Shown here piece after piece: positions 53,653-64,000 of a stretch of DNA of 64,000 nucleotides. Source of the DNA: Petrolisthes cinctipes (taxonomy: Eukaryota > Arthropoda > Malacostraca > Decapoda > Porcellanidae); NCBI GenBank assembly GCA_033782935.1, contig JAWQEG010000515.1:58501-122500 (forward strand). Reading direction: 5' to 3'. Made by a program: the position numbers and the translations under genes. Position 1 is the stretch's first letter. Each line of letters begins with the position of its first letter. The notes under the pieces were generated by a model. It was given only the letters and a program-made list of their open reading frames with translations, had not been told where the DNA came from and made no database searches.

Positions 53653-53789
53653 CTCAAAGGTAGCCTAGTATTGTTTGCAAAGATGTAGGCAATGCTTTGA
53701 GGGTTTGGGCGCCCCTTCTGACCCGAGGCATCATAACCAATTAAACCTAACCGAGTGGAATGATTAGTGGAGTGTGGGCCAAAAAATAT

Positions 53790-54246
53790 ACAGGAAATAA
53801 TTATGATCTTCGTGGTGAATTGGAAGGATACTGATTCCCCCAAACTATGCCAGGAAACACAAGATAGGGACCCCATCTGTTTCGTGGCGTAATTTGGAGG
53901 AATCAATAGTACATCAAGTTAACATCAAATGAATAACCCCATAATTATCCCAAATCATACAACTTAATTACTCTATAATACCTACCTGTTAATAAGGATA
54001 CAGTGATCGTGTATGAAAATTGGAGGCTTTTGATTCCTCCTGATCATGCCACGAAATAAGCTCCTTTTATATAGGTGTGTGTTTCTTGGCAATATTTGAA
54101 GGACTCGTTTATCTCAAATTTTCTGACTACATCACAGGATCCCTTAATTGGAGGCTTCTGATTCCTCCATATAGGTGTGTGTGTGTGTGCGTTTCTTGGC
54201 AATATTTGAAGGACTCTTTTATTTCCAATTTTCTGACTACATCACA
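53790..54246. mobile_element. Family C copy followed by two partial family B copies
   Basis: 53790-53943 is family C (GGTGAATTGGAAGG, CATGGCGT-type arm). 54003-54150 is reverse family B. 54140-54246 is a second, overlapping duplicate of the same family B arm with (TG)n expansion. Confidence 0.7.
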
Positions 54247-54489
54247 CATATATTGACAATTTTCCCTTCAATATTTGGCAAAGATTTGAGCATATAATAT
54301 TGTTATATATATTTATTGTACTTACCATGGTCCAAGACATTAAAATTCCGTTCTGCTTCACTCCCACCTTGAAATTCCCCCTTCCCCCCCTCCTCCTACC
54401 CTCTTACTATACCTGCTAGAACCCCCCCCCCCAAGTCCCAACCCCCACTCCACCCCACCCCATCTTACTAACCCGGTACAGTACGTTGA

Positions 54490-54656
54490 TTAAGGGGGTA
54501 ATTCACTTTTGTTACATTGGAGTGCCATGATTTTTCCAAAGTATGCCTGGAAACAGGACCAGATGAACAAAAATAATGGTGTTGTGTTGTTGTTGCTTGG
54601 AATAGTTTGGAGGAATCAGTTGCTCCAGATTTACCAACACTGTACTTCCGCCTTAA
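54490..54656 (+). mobile_element. TTAA MITE family A
   Basis: Full copy with both TTAA sites and a small GTTGTTGTTGC expansion; followed by a family C fragment (54660-54785). Confidence 0.85.
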
Positions 54657-55059
54657 TTAAGTTTATAGCTGTTTAAAGTTACCAATTCGTCCAATCTATA
54701 CCACGAAAGAAATAATTTATTGGCAACATAGGAGGTCTGTTTTCTGGCATAGTTTGGAGGCATCAGTAGTCCTCCAATATGCACCAAAAAAAAAAAAAAC
54801 ACACACACACACGAACACACACACACAATGTAAGCGAGTATCACAATCCTCCAATTTTTTTTTTTCTTTTTTTTTTTGCTTCGTATATTATCTCTGAGTT
54901 GCCAGTTAGTTAGGAAAAGCCATCTTTGACATTCATTCGCGAGGTTATCTTGTTTTTACACTAATTCGTCAATGATCACGTAAACCTTATTACCTTCCTC
55001 AAACAAGCTGGGTATAATTGATAGAGTTTACTTTTTTATACCACGTAACTTAGCCATGT

Positions 55060-55385
55060 TTTGTTTAGGTGTGTGTGTGTGTAGTAACTGTAGTTTTGTG
55101 CGTGTATGTAGCTTTGTGAGTGTGTGTGTGTAGCTTTGTGTGTGTGTGTGTGTGTGAGTGTGTGTGTAGCTTTGTGTGTGTGTGTGTGTATGTAGCTTTG
55201 TGTGTGTGTGTGTGTGTGTGTGTAGCTTTGTGTGTGTGTATGTAGCTTTGTGAGTGTGTGTGTAGCTTTGTGTATGTGTGTGTGTGTGTGTATGTAGCTT
55301 TGTGTGTGTGTGTGTGTGTGTGTAGCTTTGTGTGTGTGTGTGTGTGTGTGTATGTAGCTTTGTGTGTGTGTGTGTGTGTGGTAAC
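55060..55385. repeat. (TG)n minisatellite with AGCTTTGTG spacers
   Basis: About ten units of (TG)n plus TATGTAGCTTTG. The 124-residue minus-strand frames are artefacts. Confidence 0.95.
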
Positions 55386-55490
55386 TGTAGTTTTGGGTAC
55401 ATTTGCGCATGGTGGGATTACTTGCTTCCTGTCTGTCAAGTCTCGATCACCCCCACCTACCTTAGTAACCTTTTCCTGCTTTTATTTAGC

Positions 55491-56230
55491 GTTAAGGGAA
55501 GAATAAGTATAATTTTGGTACATTAGAGTGCCTTGACTCCTCATAAGTATGCCAGGAAACAGGACCAGATTAACAAATAGAATGGGTGTCCTGTTGCTGG
55601 GAAGAGTTTGGAAGAATAATTATCTCCCTGTTTAAAAAGTGTTGCTATAGTCTGGCGTTAATTATACAAAGGAAATACAAAGGGAATACAAACAGCAACA
55701 AACATACTGATGATTCTTTCGAGGCAGCTTGATTTACCTATTCTAACTAACTACAAGGATGAGGGAAAGTATAGCAAAGAAGAAGGATGGCCCCGTACTA
55801 TTTTCACAGTTTGTATGTGGTAATTAAATACGGTCCTTCCTTCGGTAATTAGATAAGTCCTTCAGTTGTGGTCAGAGTAAAATAGTGTACTGCAGGAGTC
55901 GTCGTATGTCATTGGTTAGAAAGGGAAACTTCACTTGTTTATGAATCATAGACGAAGAACCTTGATTTGTGAGGCTGTTGTTGATTCCTCCAAATGACAC
56001 AGTCTGTTTCGCGACATAGTTTGGAGAGACATTTGTAGCCCTTCCCCACCACCACCCAACCCCAGTAGTTTTTTATTTAAATCTTCAAGAGAGTATATTA
56101 TTTATCACATTAGGAATCAGTACACATCAAACTGAATATTTATCGCTTCGTATTAATTTAAATTATAGCTTCGTATTAATTAATACACACATACACACAC
56201 ACACATTATCTAACTTTACCTTATATATAT
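55491..56230. other. Upstream flank of the SDR gene with MITE debris
   Basis: 55491-55645 is an eroded family A copy; 55960-56045 a family C fragment. The promoter of the SDR gene presumably lies at 56100-56260 (TATATATATTTTTTTC), by position only. Confidence 0.45.
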
Positions 56231-56470
56231 ATTTTTTTCTTTCCCACCAACCAGAGCACACTGAAGGATAGAATCAAGCAGCATCAGCAGCAAGAGCTTC
56301 CTTCAGGCTAAACAAGCAAGCAAGCAAAGCAAAGCACTGTCAGCCTAGCTCAGCTCTCTACCACGGCCATAAAAAAACAAACAAGAAGAAACTAAGAAGA
56401 AGAAAAATCAACAACAACAAGAACATCAAACTTTTATAACCCCCACCGTTCACTACCTCCCTCATTCATC

Positions 56471-56708
56471 ATGGTTGTCTGTGAGGTGTTATATACAATT
56501 GTTTTGGCTCTGGGTGCACTCATTGCCTCTATATTCTACGGTCTCCAGTCCCTCGTCATCTCCCTCGTGCCCAGGAAATACAGGAGGAAGAACGTGGAAG
56601 GGCAGATTGTCTTGATCACTGGTGGGGGTTCAGGCATTGGTCGTCTCCTCAGCCTCAAACTTGCAGCGAGAGGAGCAAAAATTATATCATGGGATGTCAA
56701 CGCTGCAG
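56471..56708 (+). CDS. SDR16C-type retinol/17-beta-hydroxysteroid dehydrogenase, first coding exon
   Basis: NAD(P)-dependent short-chain dehydrogenase of the ER or lipid-droplet surface in known family members. The exon encodes 79 residues: an N-terminal hydrophobic anchor (about 5-33), a basic patch RKYRRKN, then the Rossmann start IVLITGGGSGIGRLLSLKLA with TGxxxGIG, and ISWDVN with the Asp that normally sets cofactor choice. It ends in GCAG|GTAAGC (phase 1). Catalytic NAG, Ser and YxxxK are in later exons, not in the window. The 5' UTR is purine-rich with CAG and AAG repeats (about 56255-56470). Closest families: SDR16C5 and HSD17B11/13; I cannot choose between them. Confidence 0.85.
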
Positions 56709-56758
56709 GTAAGCTTTTATTTATTTATTTAGTTTATTTATTCATCTAGTTATGCATC

Positions 56759-56806
<48 letters not shown>

Positions 56807-56862
56807 CTATTGACTCTGGGTGGTTTTTGGAGTTGTCAACACTAGGTAAGGTTTTATTTATT
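56690..56862 (+). repeat. Duplicated donor of SDR exon 1
   Basis: TGTCAACGCTGCAG|GTAAGC (donor at 56709) recurs as TGTCAACACTAG|GTAAGG (56846), followed in both by TTTTATTTATT. Period about 137 bp, including a 40-base poly(T) tract at 56761-56803. Confidence 0.85.
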
Positions 56863-57059
56863 GAGTTTCTTCATGTATTTTTTTATTTATTTACTCTATT
56901 GACTCTGGCACTGTATTTTTTCTGTTGAAGGAAATATATAAGACGAAAAATATACAATATTAGGCCTATCTTTCTGAGGTGAGAGTGAGAGAGAGAGAGA
57001 TAGTTTGAAGTTCTTTCATATAATGATGACTAAACAAAGATAATGAAATCAGTGAAGGA

Positions 57060-57740
57060 CGTCTCGTGTGTGTGTACTTTGCTCAAACCGTGTGTGTACT
57101 GTGCTCTAATCGTGTGTGTGTATGTGTGTGTGAGTGTGTGTACTTAGGCTACCTCAAATCGTGTGTGTGTATGTGTGAGTGTGTGTACTTAGGCTACCTC
57201 AAATCGTGTGTGTGTATGTGTGAGTGTGTGTACTTAGGCTACCTCAAATCGTGTGTGTGTATGTGTGAGTGTGTGTACTTAGGCTACCTCAAATCGTGTG
57301 TGTGTATGTGTGAGTGTGTGTACTTAGGCTACCTCAAATTGTGTGTGTGTATGTGTGAGTGTGTGTACTTAGGCTACCTCAAATCGTGTGTGTGTGAGTG
57401 AGTACTACCTCAAATCGTGTGTGTGTATGTGTGAGTGTGTGTACTTAGGCTACCTCAAATCGTGTGTGTGTGAGTGAGTACTACCTCAAATCGTGTGTGT
57501 GTATGTGTGAGTGTGTGTACTTAGGCTACCTCAAATCGTGTGTGTGTGTGAGTGAGTACTACCTCAAATCGTGTGTGTGTGTGTTTGTGTGTGTGTGTGT
57601 TTGTGTGTACAGGACGTGTGTGTACTTTGCTCAGATGGTGTGTGCGTACATACCTCAAATCGTGTGTGTATGTGTGTGTGTACTGTGCTCAAATCGTATA
57701 TATGTGTGTGTGTATTTTGCTCAAATCATTGTGTGTGTGT
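57060..57740 (+). repeat. About 44-bp (TG)-rich minisatellite
   Basis: About 14 units of CTACCTCAAATCGTGTGTGT plus TGAGTGTGTGTACTTAGG in the first SDR intron. Confidence 0.93.
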
Positions 57741-57879
57741 GTTCAAACCAGACCAGAGCCTAAGTAAAGGTAAACTTACTCTCTTATGTCCAGTTTTTTC
57801 CTCTAAATCCTGACTGGAAGGCTATCGAGTAAAGATTACACTATTCCCTTCACTGACACACATTAGGCTGCATCAACAA

Positions 57880-58190
57880 GGGAGTAAATAGTAGTACAGT
57901 GTTGATAAATCTGGCGTAAATGATTCCTACAAATAATCCTATGCAACAAACCACTATTGTTTTTTGGTTATTACAGCATAAACAACATAATGTGAAATAC
58001 AACCTCGATAATAACAACAATGAAAAATACAACCTCAAAAATAATAGCAAAATAACATACAATGAAAAATACAACATGAATTACAACAAATACAACAACA
58101 ACAATGAGAAATACAACCTCAATAACAACAACAAATACAACAACAACAACGAAAACTACATCCTCAATAATAATAGCAAAGTAACACACA
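57880..58190. repeat. Family A MITE half and AAC-rich minisatellite
   Basis: 57880-57955 is a reverse family A left half (AGTACAGTGTTGATAAATC). It runs into units of AACAACAATGAAAAATACAA and CCTCAATAATAAC. Confidence 0.75.
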
Positions 58191-58432
58191 CACACACAGA
58201 CAGTAACTAGTTTTAATTAACGAGTATTGGATAGTGTTATGTTTGAGGTCCTTGATAATTATTGTAACACGATTAATATAAAGTTATAAACCCAAACCAC
58301 AACTTACTGTAGATAGCCTAACCTACTTCATTTTTAACTTCTTTTTTTTTAACTTCATTTACATTAACTCATTTTTAACTTCATTTACACTGGCTTCTGT
58401 TATTCCTTCATTACCATAAGGCCTTACCCTGT

Positions 58433-58663
58433 GATCGTGTATGAGATCTAGTTGTTTCTGATTCCTTCTGACTGTGCCACAAAGCAAGCTCTTTTATAAA
58501 GGGGGTAATTCACTTTTGTTACATTGGAGTGCCTTGATTCCTCCAAAGTATGCCAGGAAACAGAACCAGAAGAGCAAAAAATAATGGTTGGTGTTCTGTT
58601 GCTTGGAATAGTTTGGTGGATTATTCAGTTGCTCCAGATTTACCAACACAAAATTTCACCCTT
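58433..58663 (+). mobile_element. Family B fragment with adjacent full family A MITE
   Basis: 58433-58497 is family B (CCTGTGATCGTGTATGAGA). 58497-58663 is a forward family A copy starting at TAAAGGGGGTAATTCAC, apparently inserted in or next to it. Confidence 0.7.
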
Positions 58664-58899
58664 GCATGGGGCTAGGGTCCTCGGTTTGATATAATGTTTG
58701 CATTCTCTCCCAGCTTAGTGTCTCTGGTCTATTTTAATAATAATAATAATGATGATGATGCAGGTTGTGTTGAAATACATTGTGGTGATATTTTCCTCTT
58801 TAGATAATAAGTGAATGGGTCTCTGGTGATTAGTAATTGATTATTACCTTGTGTGCAATGTCTGAAGAGATGGGTGAATGATAGAATGATAACTTGAAG

Positions 58900-59700
58900 T
58901 GATGAGTGAGTGATTTTAACGAGTGTCAGTGAATGAGTGAGGCAGGGATTGTAATGAGTGAGTGAATAAGTGAGGGAAGGAGGAAGTGATGAGCTAGTGA
59001 GAGACCAAAGATGAGAGGGAGAGGAATAATATAATGATGAGTGAGTGAATGAATGTGTGTGAAAGAGGGAAGGAGAGAGGGTGATTAAACGAGTGGGAGA
59101 GGGAGAGAGAGTGATGTGCGCGTAGTAGTAAAGAGAGAGAGAGAGAGAGAGAGAGTGATGTGCGCGTAGTAGTAAAGAGAGAGAGAGAGAAGAGAGAGAG
59201 TGATGTGCGCGTAGTAGTAAAGAGAGAGAAGAGAGAGAGAGAGAGTGATGTGCGCGTAGTAGTAAAGAGAGAGAGAGAGAAGAGAGAGATTGATGTGCGC
59301 GTAGTAGTAAAGAGAGAGAAGAGAGAGAGAGAGTGATGTGCGCGTAGTAGTAAAGAGAGAGAGAGAGAGAAGAGAGATTGATGTGCGCGTAGTAGTAAAG
59401 AGAGAGAGAGAGAGAGAGAGAGAAGAGAGAGTGATGTGCGCGTAGTAGTAGAGAGAGAGAGAAGAGAGAGTGATGTGCGCGTAGTAGTAAAGAGAGAAGA
59501 GAGAGAGAGTGATGTGCGCGTAGTAGTAAAGAGAAGAGAAGAGAGAGAGAGAAGAGAGATTGATGTGTCCGTAGTAGTAAAGAGAGAGAGAGAGAGAGAG
59601 AGAAGAGAGAGAGTGATGTGCGCGTAGTAGTAAAGAGAAGAGAAGAGAGAGAGAGAAGAGAGATTGATGTGCGCGTAGTAGTAAAGAGAAGAGATGAACA
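58900..59700. repeat. GA-rich minisatellite, GATGTGCGCGTAGTAGTAAA unit
   Basis: About 14 units of 40-50 bp from 59100: GATGTGCGCGTAGTAGTAAA plus (GA)n. The preceding 58900-59090 is GAGTGAGTGAATG-rich. The 359- and 252-residue minus-strand frames (LLLRAHHSLSL repeats) are artefacts. Confidence 0.95.
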
Positions 59701-59994
59701 GGGAGAGAGTAAGGTAGTGAGGGAGAGGGTGAGGTAGGAAGGGAAGGAACACACAGGGATAATATTACAACAGTCGGCAGTGTACACGTGGTTTGCTTCC
59801 TCACACACAGCCTAATATCACTGTATACAATTCCTCCAGTCCTACTCAAATAAATACGATATAATCTATTCCATATTCAATTATTACAACGAAATTTAAT
59901 ATAACAACACCAACACTATGCGAAATACAACCATAACAACAACATATATTTATTTCAAGGGGACAGCTGTTTTTTTTTTTTTTTTTTTTTTTTT

Positions 59995-60142
59995 TTGTAA
60001 ATCTGGAGCAAGTGATTTATTTATTTCCCCCAAAACTATTCCAAATAGTTCAAATGATCCTGTGGTTGTTGTTGTTGTTGTTGTTTTTTAGGATATTTTG
60101 GAGGAATCAAGGCACTCCAATATGTACCAAAATTAATAAGCT
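59995..60142 (-). mobile_element. TTAA MITE family A, eroded
   Basis: TGTAAATCTGGAGCAAGTG to AGGCACTCCAATATG, preceded by poly(T), with a GTTGTTGTT expansion in the loop. Confidence 0.65.
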
Positions 60143-60291
60143 ACTATATTATTTTTATCTCCTTATTTTGCTTAACAACAACAACAACAACATCATTATA
60201 TCTTTGTATCTCTTCACTGATAAATACAAGGACGTTGCTGATAATGAACCTTATTTTTTATTTACGTTGGACAGAGTTAAGTGGCCAGCTA

Positions 60292-61076
60292 TACAGGGTT
60301 ATTCAAAACTACATTTACATAATGACAGGGTAAATTCCTGACATGATGTTAAACATAGTTATATATATATTTTTCAAAATTGTAAAAAGTTAATTACACA
60401 CATGAAAGCCAAATCCATTACCGTGGGCGAACGATCGAACGCTCTAAAATTAACTCCCCCCCCCCCCTCATCCCCTGCTCTCTCTTAAGTGGACGAGGCA
60501 AGTTTTAAAACGTATGAAGCAATGAAACCCTTATCGATCATGGGATTCAAACAGATCCGGTGCGGTGTCGCATATTGTATCGTGAGTTAAAGTGCCGAAT
60601 AATTTTTTATAGGGTGTACAATGCAGTATAAATAAAAGTAGGGGATTTTCTGTTGTGGTTGTATGTGACACTCACTTAAATACACTGTTAGTGTACGCCC
60701 TGTAATAAAAAATTATGTTGAAACTATTAGTGGTTACTACTCTCTTAGCCTATCTGACATTACAAGAAACACGAATACTTGGGATCAATTCGAAGCCTAA
60801 GGATCTGTTTGAATCCCGTGATCGATAAGGGTTTATTGCTTCATACGTTGTATTAAGTTCCCTCGTCTACCCGAGAGAGAACACGGGGTGTTGTGGGGGG
60901 GGGGGAGGAGGAGTTAATTTTAGAAGTGTTCGATCATTCGCCCACGGTAATGGATTTGGCTTTCATGTCTGTCATTAACTTTGTAAATTTTTGAAAAATA
61001 CATATGGAAATATGTTTAACATCATGTCAGGGCTTTACCCTGTCATTTTGTAAATGTAGTTTTGAATAACCCTGTA
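60292..61076. mobile_element. 780-bp TA-flanked fold-back transposon
   Basis: The two ends are inverted copies: TACAGGGTTATTCAAAACTA at 60292 and its complement at 61057-61076. Arms match with gaps for about 330 bp, including CATTACCGTGGGCGAACGAT and CGATCATGGGATTCAAACAG. Only a central stretch of about 110 bases is unique. No transposase. TA plus CAGGGT ends fit Tc1/mariner. Confidence 0.87.
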
Positions 61077-61091
61077 TAGTGCTACAACGAA

Positions 61092-61300
61092 TTAAGAGGG
61101 AAGTTTTGTGTTGGTAATTCTGGAGCAACTGAATCCTCCAAACTATTTTGTGTTGGTAAATCTGGAGCAACTGAATCCTCCAAACTATTCCAAGCAACAA
61201 CAGAACACCATTATTTTTGTTCATCTGCTGGTCCTGTTTCCTGGCATATTTTAGAGGATTGAAGACACTCCATTGTACCAAAAATGAATTACCACCTTAA
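61092..61300 (-). mobile_element. TTAA MITE family A with duplicated arm
   Basis: TTAA at both ends. The outer arm TTTGTGTTGGTAAATCTGG to CCTCCAAACTATT is present twice in tandem. Confidence 0.8.
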
Positions 61301-61479
61301 TTAAGTATATTGGCCGAATATTAATTTTGATGTATGGAGTGGTTGTTATTATTGTTTTTTTTTTCATTTTTTTTTTTCATTTTTTCATTTTTTTTTTTTT
61401 GCGGGTACTGAAAATTGTGTATGGGAAGACTACATATTTGTACTGTTTGGGTAACTTTAATTCCTCTCTTTCTTTCCTT

Positions 61480-61525
<46 letters not shown>
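61480..61525. repeat. (CT)n microsatellite
   Basis: Pure CT run in the SDR intron region. Confidence 0.95.
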
Positions 61526-61527
<2 letters not shown>

Positions 61528-61883
61528 GCATTGCAGTTACCAATTCACATTATTTTCTCCCTCATTACATACCAATTCCAATAACTTACTTTGGAGTACT
61601 TTTTGGTCAGTAAGAGTTTATTGTGAAAGGTTTGTTGGGCGTGTAAACAAACATTGGTAACTAACTAACTGTGCCTATATTTATTACGTTGTCCTAGAAA
61701 AGAAAATAAGATCCGGGATTATCTATATATAAATATAGTTAGTTGGTATCACTGTTTCATGGCGACCTTCACCGAAAAAGGACATGATGTAACAACAACA
61801 ACAACAAACAACAACAACAACAACAATAATATCACCATCACAGTAGATAAATAAATCATGTATAATATTTGTGTCAGATTTTG

Positions 61884-61985
61884 AAGGACCCTGTAATCGT
61901 GTATGAGAGACCTTTTTGGTGGCTTCTGATTCCTCCTCCTGACTATTATGCCACGAAACACGATCATTCCATATTGGTGTGTGGT
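61884..61985 (+). mobile_element. Family B fragment at the edge of a minisatellite
   Basis: AGGACCCTGTAATCGTGTAT to CACGAAACACGATC. The TTGGTGTGTGG that follows merges into the TG-rich minisatellite. Confidence 0.7.
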
Positions 61986-62043
61986 TGTGTGTGGGTGTGT
62001 GTGTGTTATATTCTTGCACTTCTCTCTCTTCTCTCTCTGTGGC

Positions 62044-62080
<37 letters not shown>

Positions 62081-63171
62081 ATATTCTCTTGCACTTCTCT
62101 CTCTCTCTCTCCTCTCTCTGTGGCCTATGTGTGTGGGTGTGTGTGTGTGTGTGTGTGTTTTATATTCTCTTGCACTTCTCTCTCTTCTCCTCTCTGTGTG
62201 GCCTATGTGTGTGGGTGGGTGTGTGTGTGTGTGTGTTTTATATTCTCTTGCACTTCTCTCTCTCTGACTCCTCTCTCTCTGGCCTATGTGTGTGGGTGTG
62301 TGTGTGTGTGTGTTTTATATTCTCTTGCACTTCTCTCTCTTCTCCTCTCTGTGTGGCCTATGTGTGTGTGTGGGTGTGTGTGTGTGTGTGTGTGTGTGTG
62401 ATATTCTCTTGCACTTCTCTCTCGCTCTCCTCTCTCTGTGGCCTATGTGTGTGGGTGTGTGTGTGTGTGTTTTATATTCTCTTGCACTTCTCTCTCTTCT
62501 CTCTGTGTGGCCTATGTGTGTGTGTGGGTGTGTGTGTGTGTGTGTTTTATATTCTCTTGCACTTCTCTCTCTCTCTCTCCTCTCTCTGTGGCCTATGTGT
62601 GTGTGTGGGTGTGTGTGTGTGTGTGTGTTTTATATTCTCTTGCACTTCTCTCTCTCCTCTCTCTGTGGCCTATGTGTGTGTGTGGGTGTGTGTGTGTGTG
62701 TGTTTTATATTCTCTTGCACCTCTCTCTCTCTCCTCTCTCTGGCCTATGTGTGTGGGTGTGTGTGTGGGTGTGTGTGTTTTATATTCTTGCACTTCTCTC
62801 TCTTCTCCTCTCTCTGTGGCCTATGTGTGTGTGTGTGTGTGTGTGTGTGTTTTATATTCTCTTGCACTTCTCTCTCTCTCTCCTCTCTCTGGCCTATGTG
62901 TGTGGGTGTGTGTGTGTGTGTGTGTTATATTCTTACACTTCTCTCTCTCTCTCCTCTCTCTGTGTGGCCTATGTGTGTGTGTGGGTGTGTGTGTGTGTGT
63001 GTGTTTTATATTCTCTTGCACTTCTCTCTCTCTCTCTCCTCTCTCTGGCCTATGTGTGTGTGTGTGTGTGTGTGTGGGTGTGTGTGTGTTATATTCTTAC
63101 ACTTCTCTCTCTTTCCTCTCTCTGGCCTATGTGTGTGGGTGTGTGTGTGTGTGTGTTTTATATTCTCTTGC

Positions 63172-63203
<32 letters not shown>

Positions 63204-63595
63204 GTGGCCTATGTGTGGGTGTGGGTGTGTGTGGGTGTGTGTGTTTTATATTCTTGCACTTCTCTCTCGCTCTCCTCTCTCTCTGGCCTATGTGTGTGTG
63301 TGGGTGTGTGTGTGTGTGTGTGTGTGTTTTATATTCTCTTGCACTTCTCTCTCTCCTCTCTCTGTGGCCTATGTGTGTGTGTGGGTGTGTGTGTGTGTGT
63401 GTGTTTTATATTCTCTTACACTTCTCTCTCTTCTCCTCTCTCTCTGGCCTATGTGTGGGTGTGTGTGTGTGTGTGATATTCTCTTGCACTTCTCTCTCGC
63501 TCTCCTCTCTCTGTGGCCTATGTGTGTGGGTGTGTGTGGGTGTGTGTGTTTTATATTCTTGCACTTCTCTCTCTTCTCCTCTCTCTCTGGCCTTA
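61980..63595. repeat. About 65-bp TG/CT minisatellite
   Basis: About 24 units of GGCCTATGTGTGTG, (TG)n, TTTTATATTCTCTTGCACTT and (CT)n CTCTGT. Gives rise to a spurious 561-codon frame (61948-63633). Confidence 0.96.
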
Positions 63596-63659
63596 ATGGT
63601 AATCCTGTTTTTCCCAAGGTTACAGTTGTGTAGTTATGTCTTCCTTGTCCTGTACTATA

Positions 63660-63662
63660 ATA

Positions 63663-63709
<47 letters not shown>

Positions 63710-63819
63710 CCCACCCCGCATCCACTCACTTTCTCCTATCCTACTTTACTCTCTCTCTCTCTCTCCCTCCTCCTCCTGTACCTCGCCTCCACTCTCACTT
63801 TCTCCTATCCTACCTTACA

Positions 63820-63859
<40 letters not shown>

Positions 63860-63898
63860 CTGTATCTCGCCTCCCTCTCACTTTCTCCTATCCTACTT

Positions 63899-63930
<32 letters not shown>
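63660..63930. repeat. (CT)n minisatellite
   Basis: Three to four units of (CT)n with CACTTTCTCCTATCCTAC and CTCCTGTATCTCGCCTCC. Confidence 0.93.
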
Positions 63931-63931
<1 letters not shown>

Positions 63932-64000
63932 AACGGAAGAATGCCTGTCACTTCCGGGGACAGAAAATATACCATCCAGAATATTGTACTGTATTGTGTG

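Noticed and set aside
55028..55526. Thr/His and Cys/Val frames
   Set aside because: (TG)n translation on both strands.
58729..59849. Frames of 252-359 codons with repeats of LLLRAHHSLSL
   Set aside because: Produced by the GATGTGCGCGTAGTAGTAAA repeat; three frames are open at once, as expected for repeats, not genes.
61948..63633. 561-codon open reading frame rich in Cys and Val
   Set aside because: It is translation of a TG/CT minisatellite, open in several frames; no start context or splice structure.

Overview
This is eukaryotic nuclear DNA. It is AT-rich, with many introns (GT-AG, usually GTAAGT donors), dense microsatellites and minisatellites, and dozens of short inverted-repeat transposons. 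Interspersed copies of a TTAGG-like motif (the usual arthropod telomere repeat) and CLIP-domain serine proteases point to an arthropod. A decapod crustacean is my best guess, but that is inference. There are no operons, Shine-Dalgarno sites or CRISPR arrays, and most long reading frames are translated simple repeats.

Layout: (1) 1-14.4 kb holds two paralogous CLIP-type serine proteases, tail to tail. The plus-strand copy (777-4629) lacks its 5' exons in the window; the minus-strand copy (14321-5770) is complete with 8 exons. (2) 15.9-16.6 kb is the 3' end of a dead non-LTR retrotransposon. (3) 16.7-20.1 kb is ribosomal protein L11 (minus). (4) 21.9-33.6 kb is the replication nuclease/helicase DNA2 (minus, 23 coding exons, 1424 residues). 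(5) 34.4-35.2 kb is a decayed hAT transposon. (6) 35.8-37.5 kb is a PPP1R35-like centriole protein (minus). (7) 38.1-39.1 kb holds two short DNA transposons. (8) 39.3-40.8 kb is mago nashi (plus). (9) 45.1-48.4 kb is an unnamed multi-pass membrane protein (minus). (10) 52 kb is another non-LTR remnant. (11) 56.5 kb is the first coding exon of an SDR16C-type retinol dehydrogenase (plus), whose remaining exons lie beyond the window. From 57 to 64 kb the sequence is mostly minisatellites and a fold-back element.

The housekeeping genes (RPL11, DNA2, mago, PPP1R35) are not functionally linked beyond general cell growth and division; the two proteases are a local duplication.

The most unusual signal is a recurrent one. 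In every one of the six genes other than the PPP1R35-like one (both proteases counted separately, so six genes plus the SDR exon), tandem repeats or tandem duplications start at, span or reproduce an exon-intron junction, creating decoy donors or acceptors. The strongest case is a 27-bp minisatellite of about 39 units in a protease intron, each unit carrying the exon end plus the 5' splice site. The second signal is the density of about 160-bp TTAA-flanked hairpin MITEs (three related families, more than 30 copies or fragments in 64 kb).
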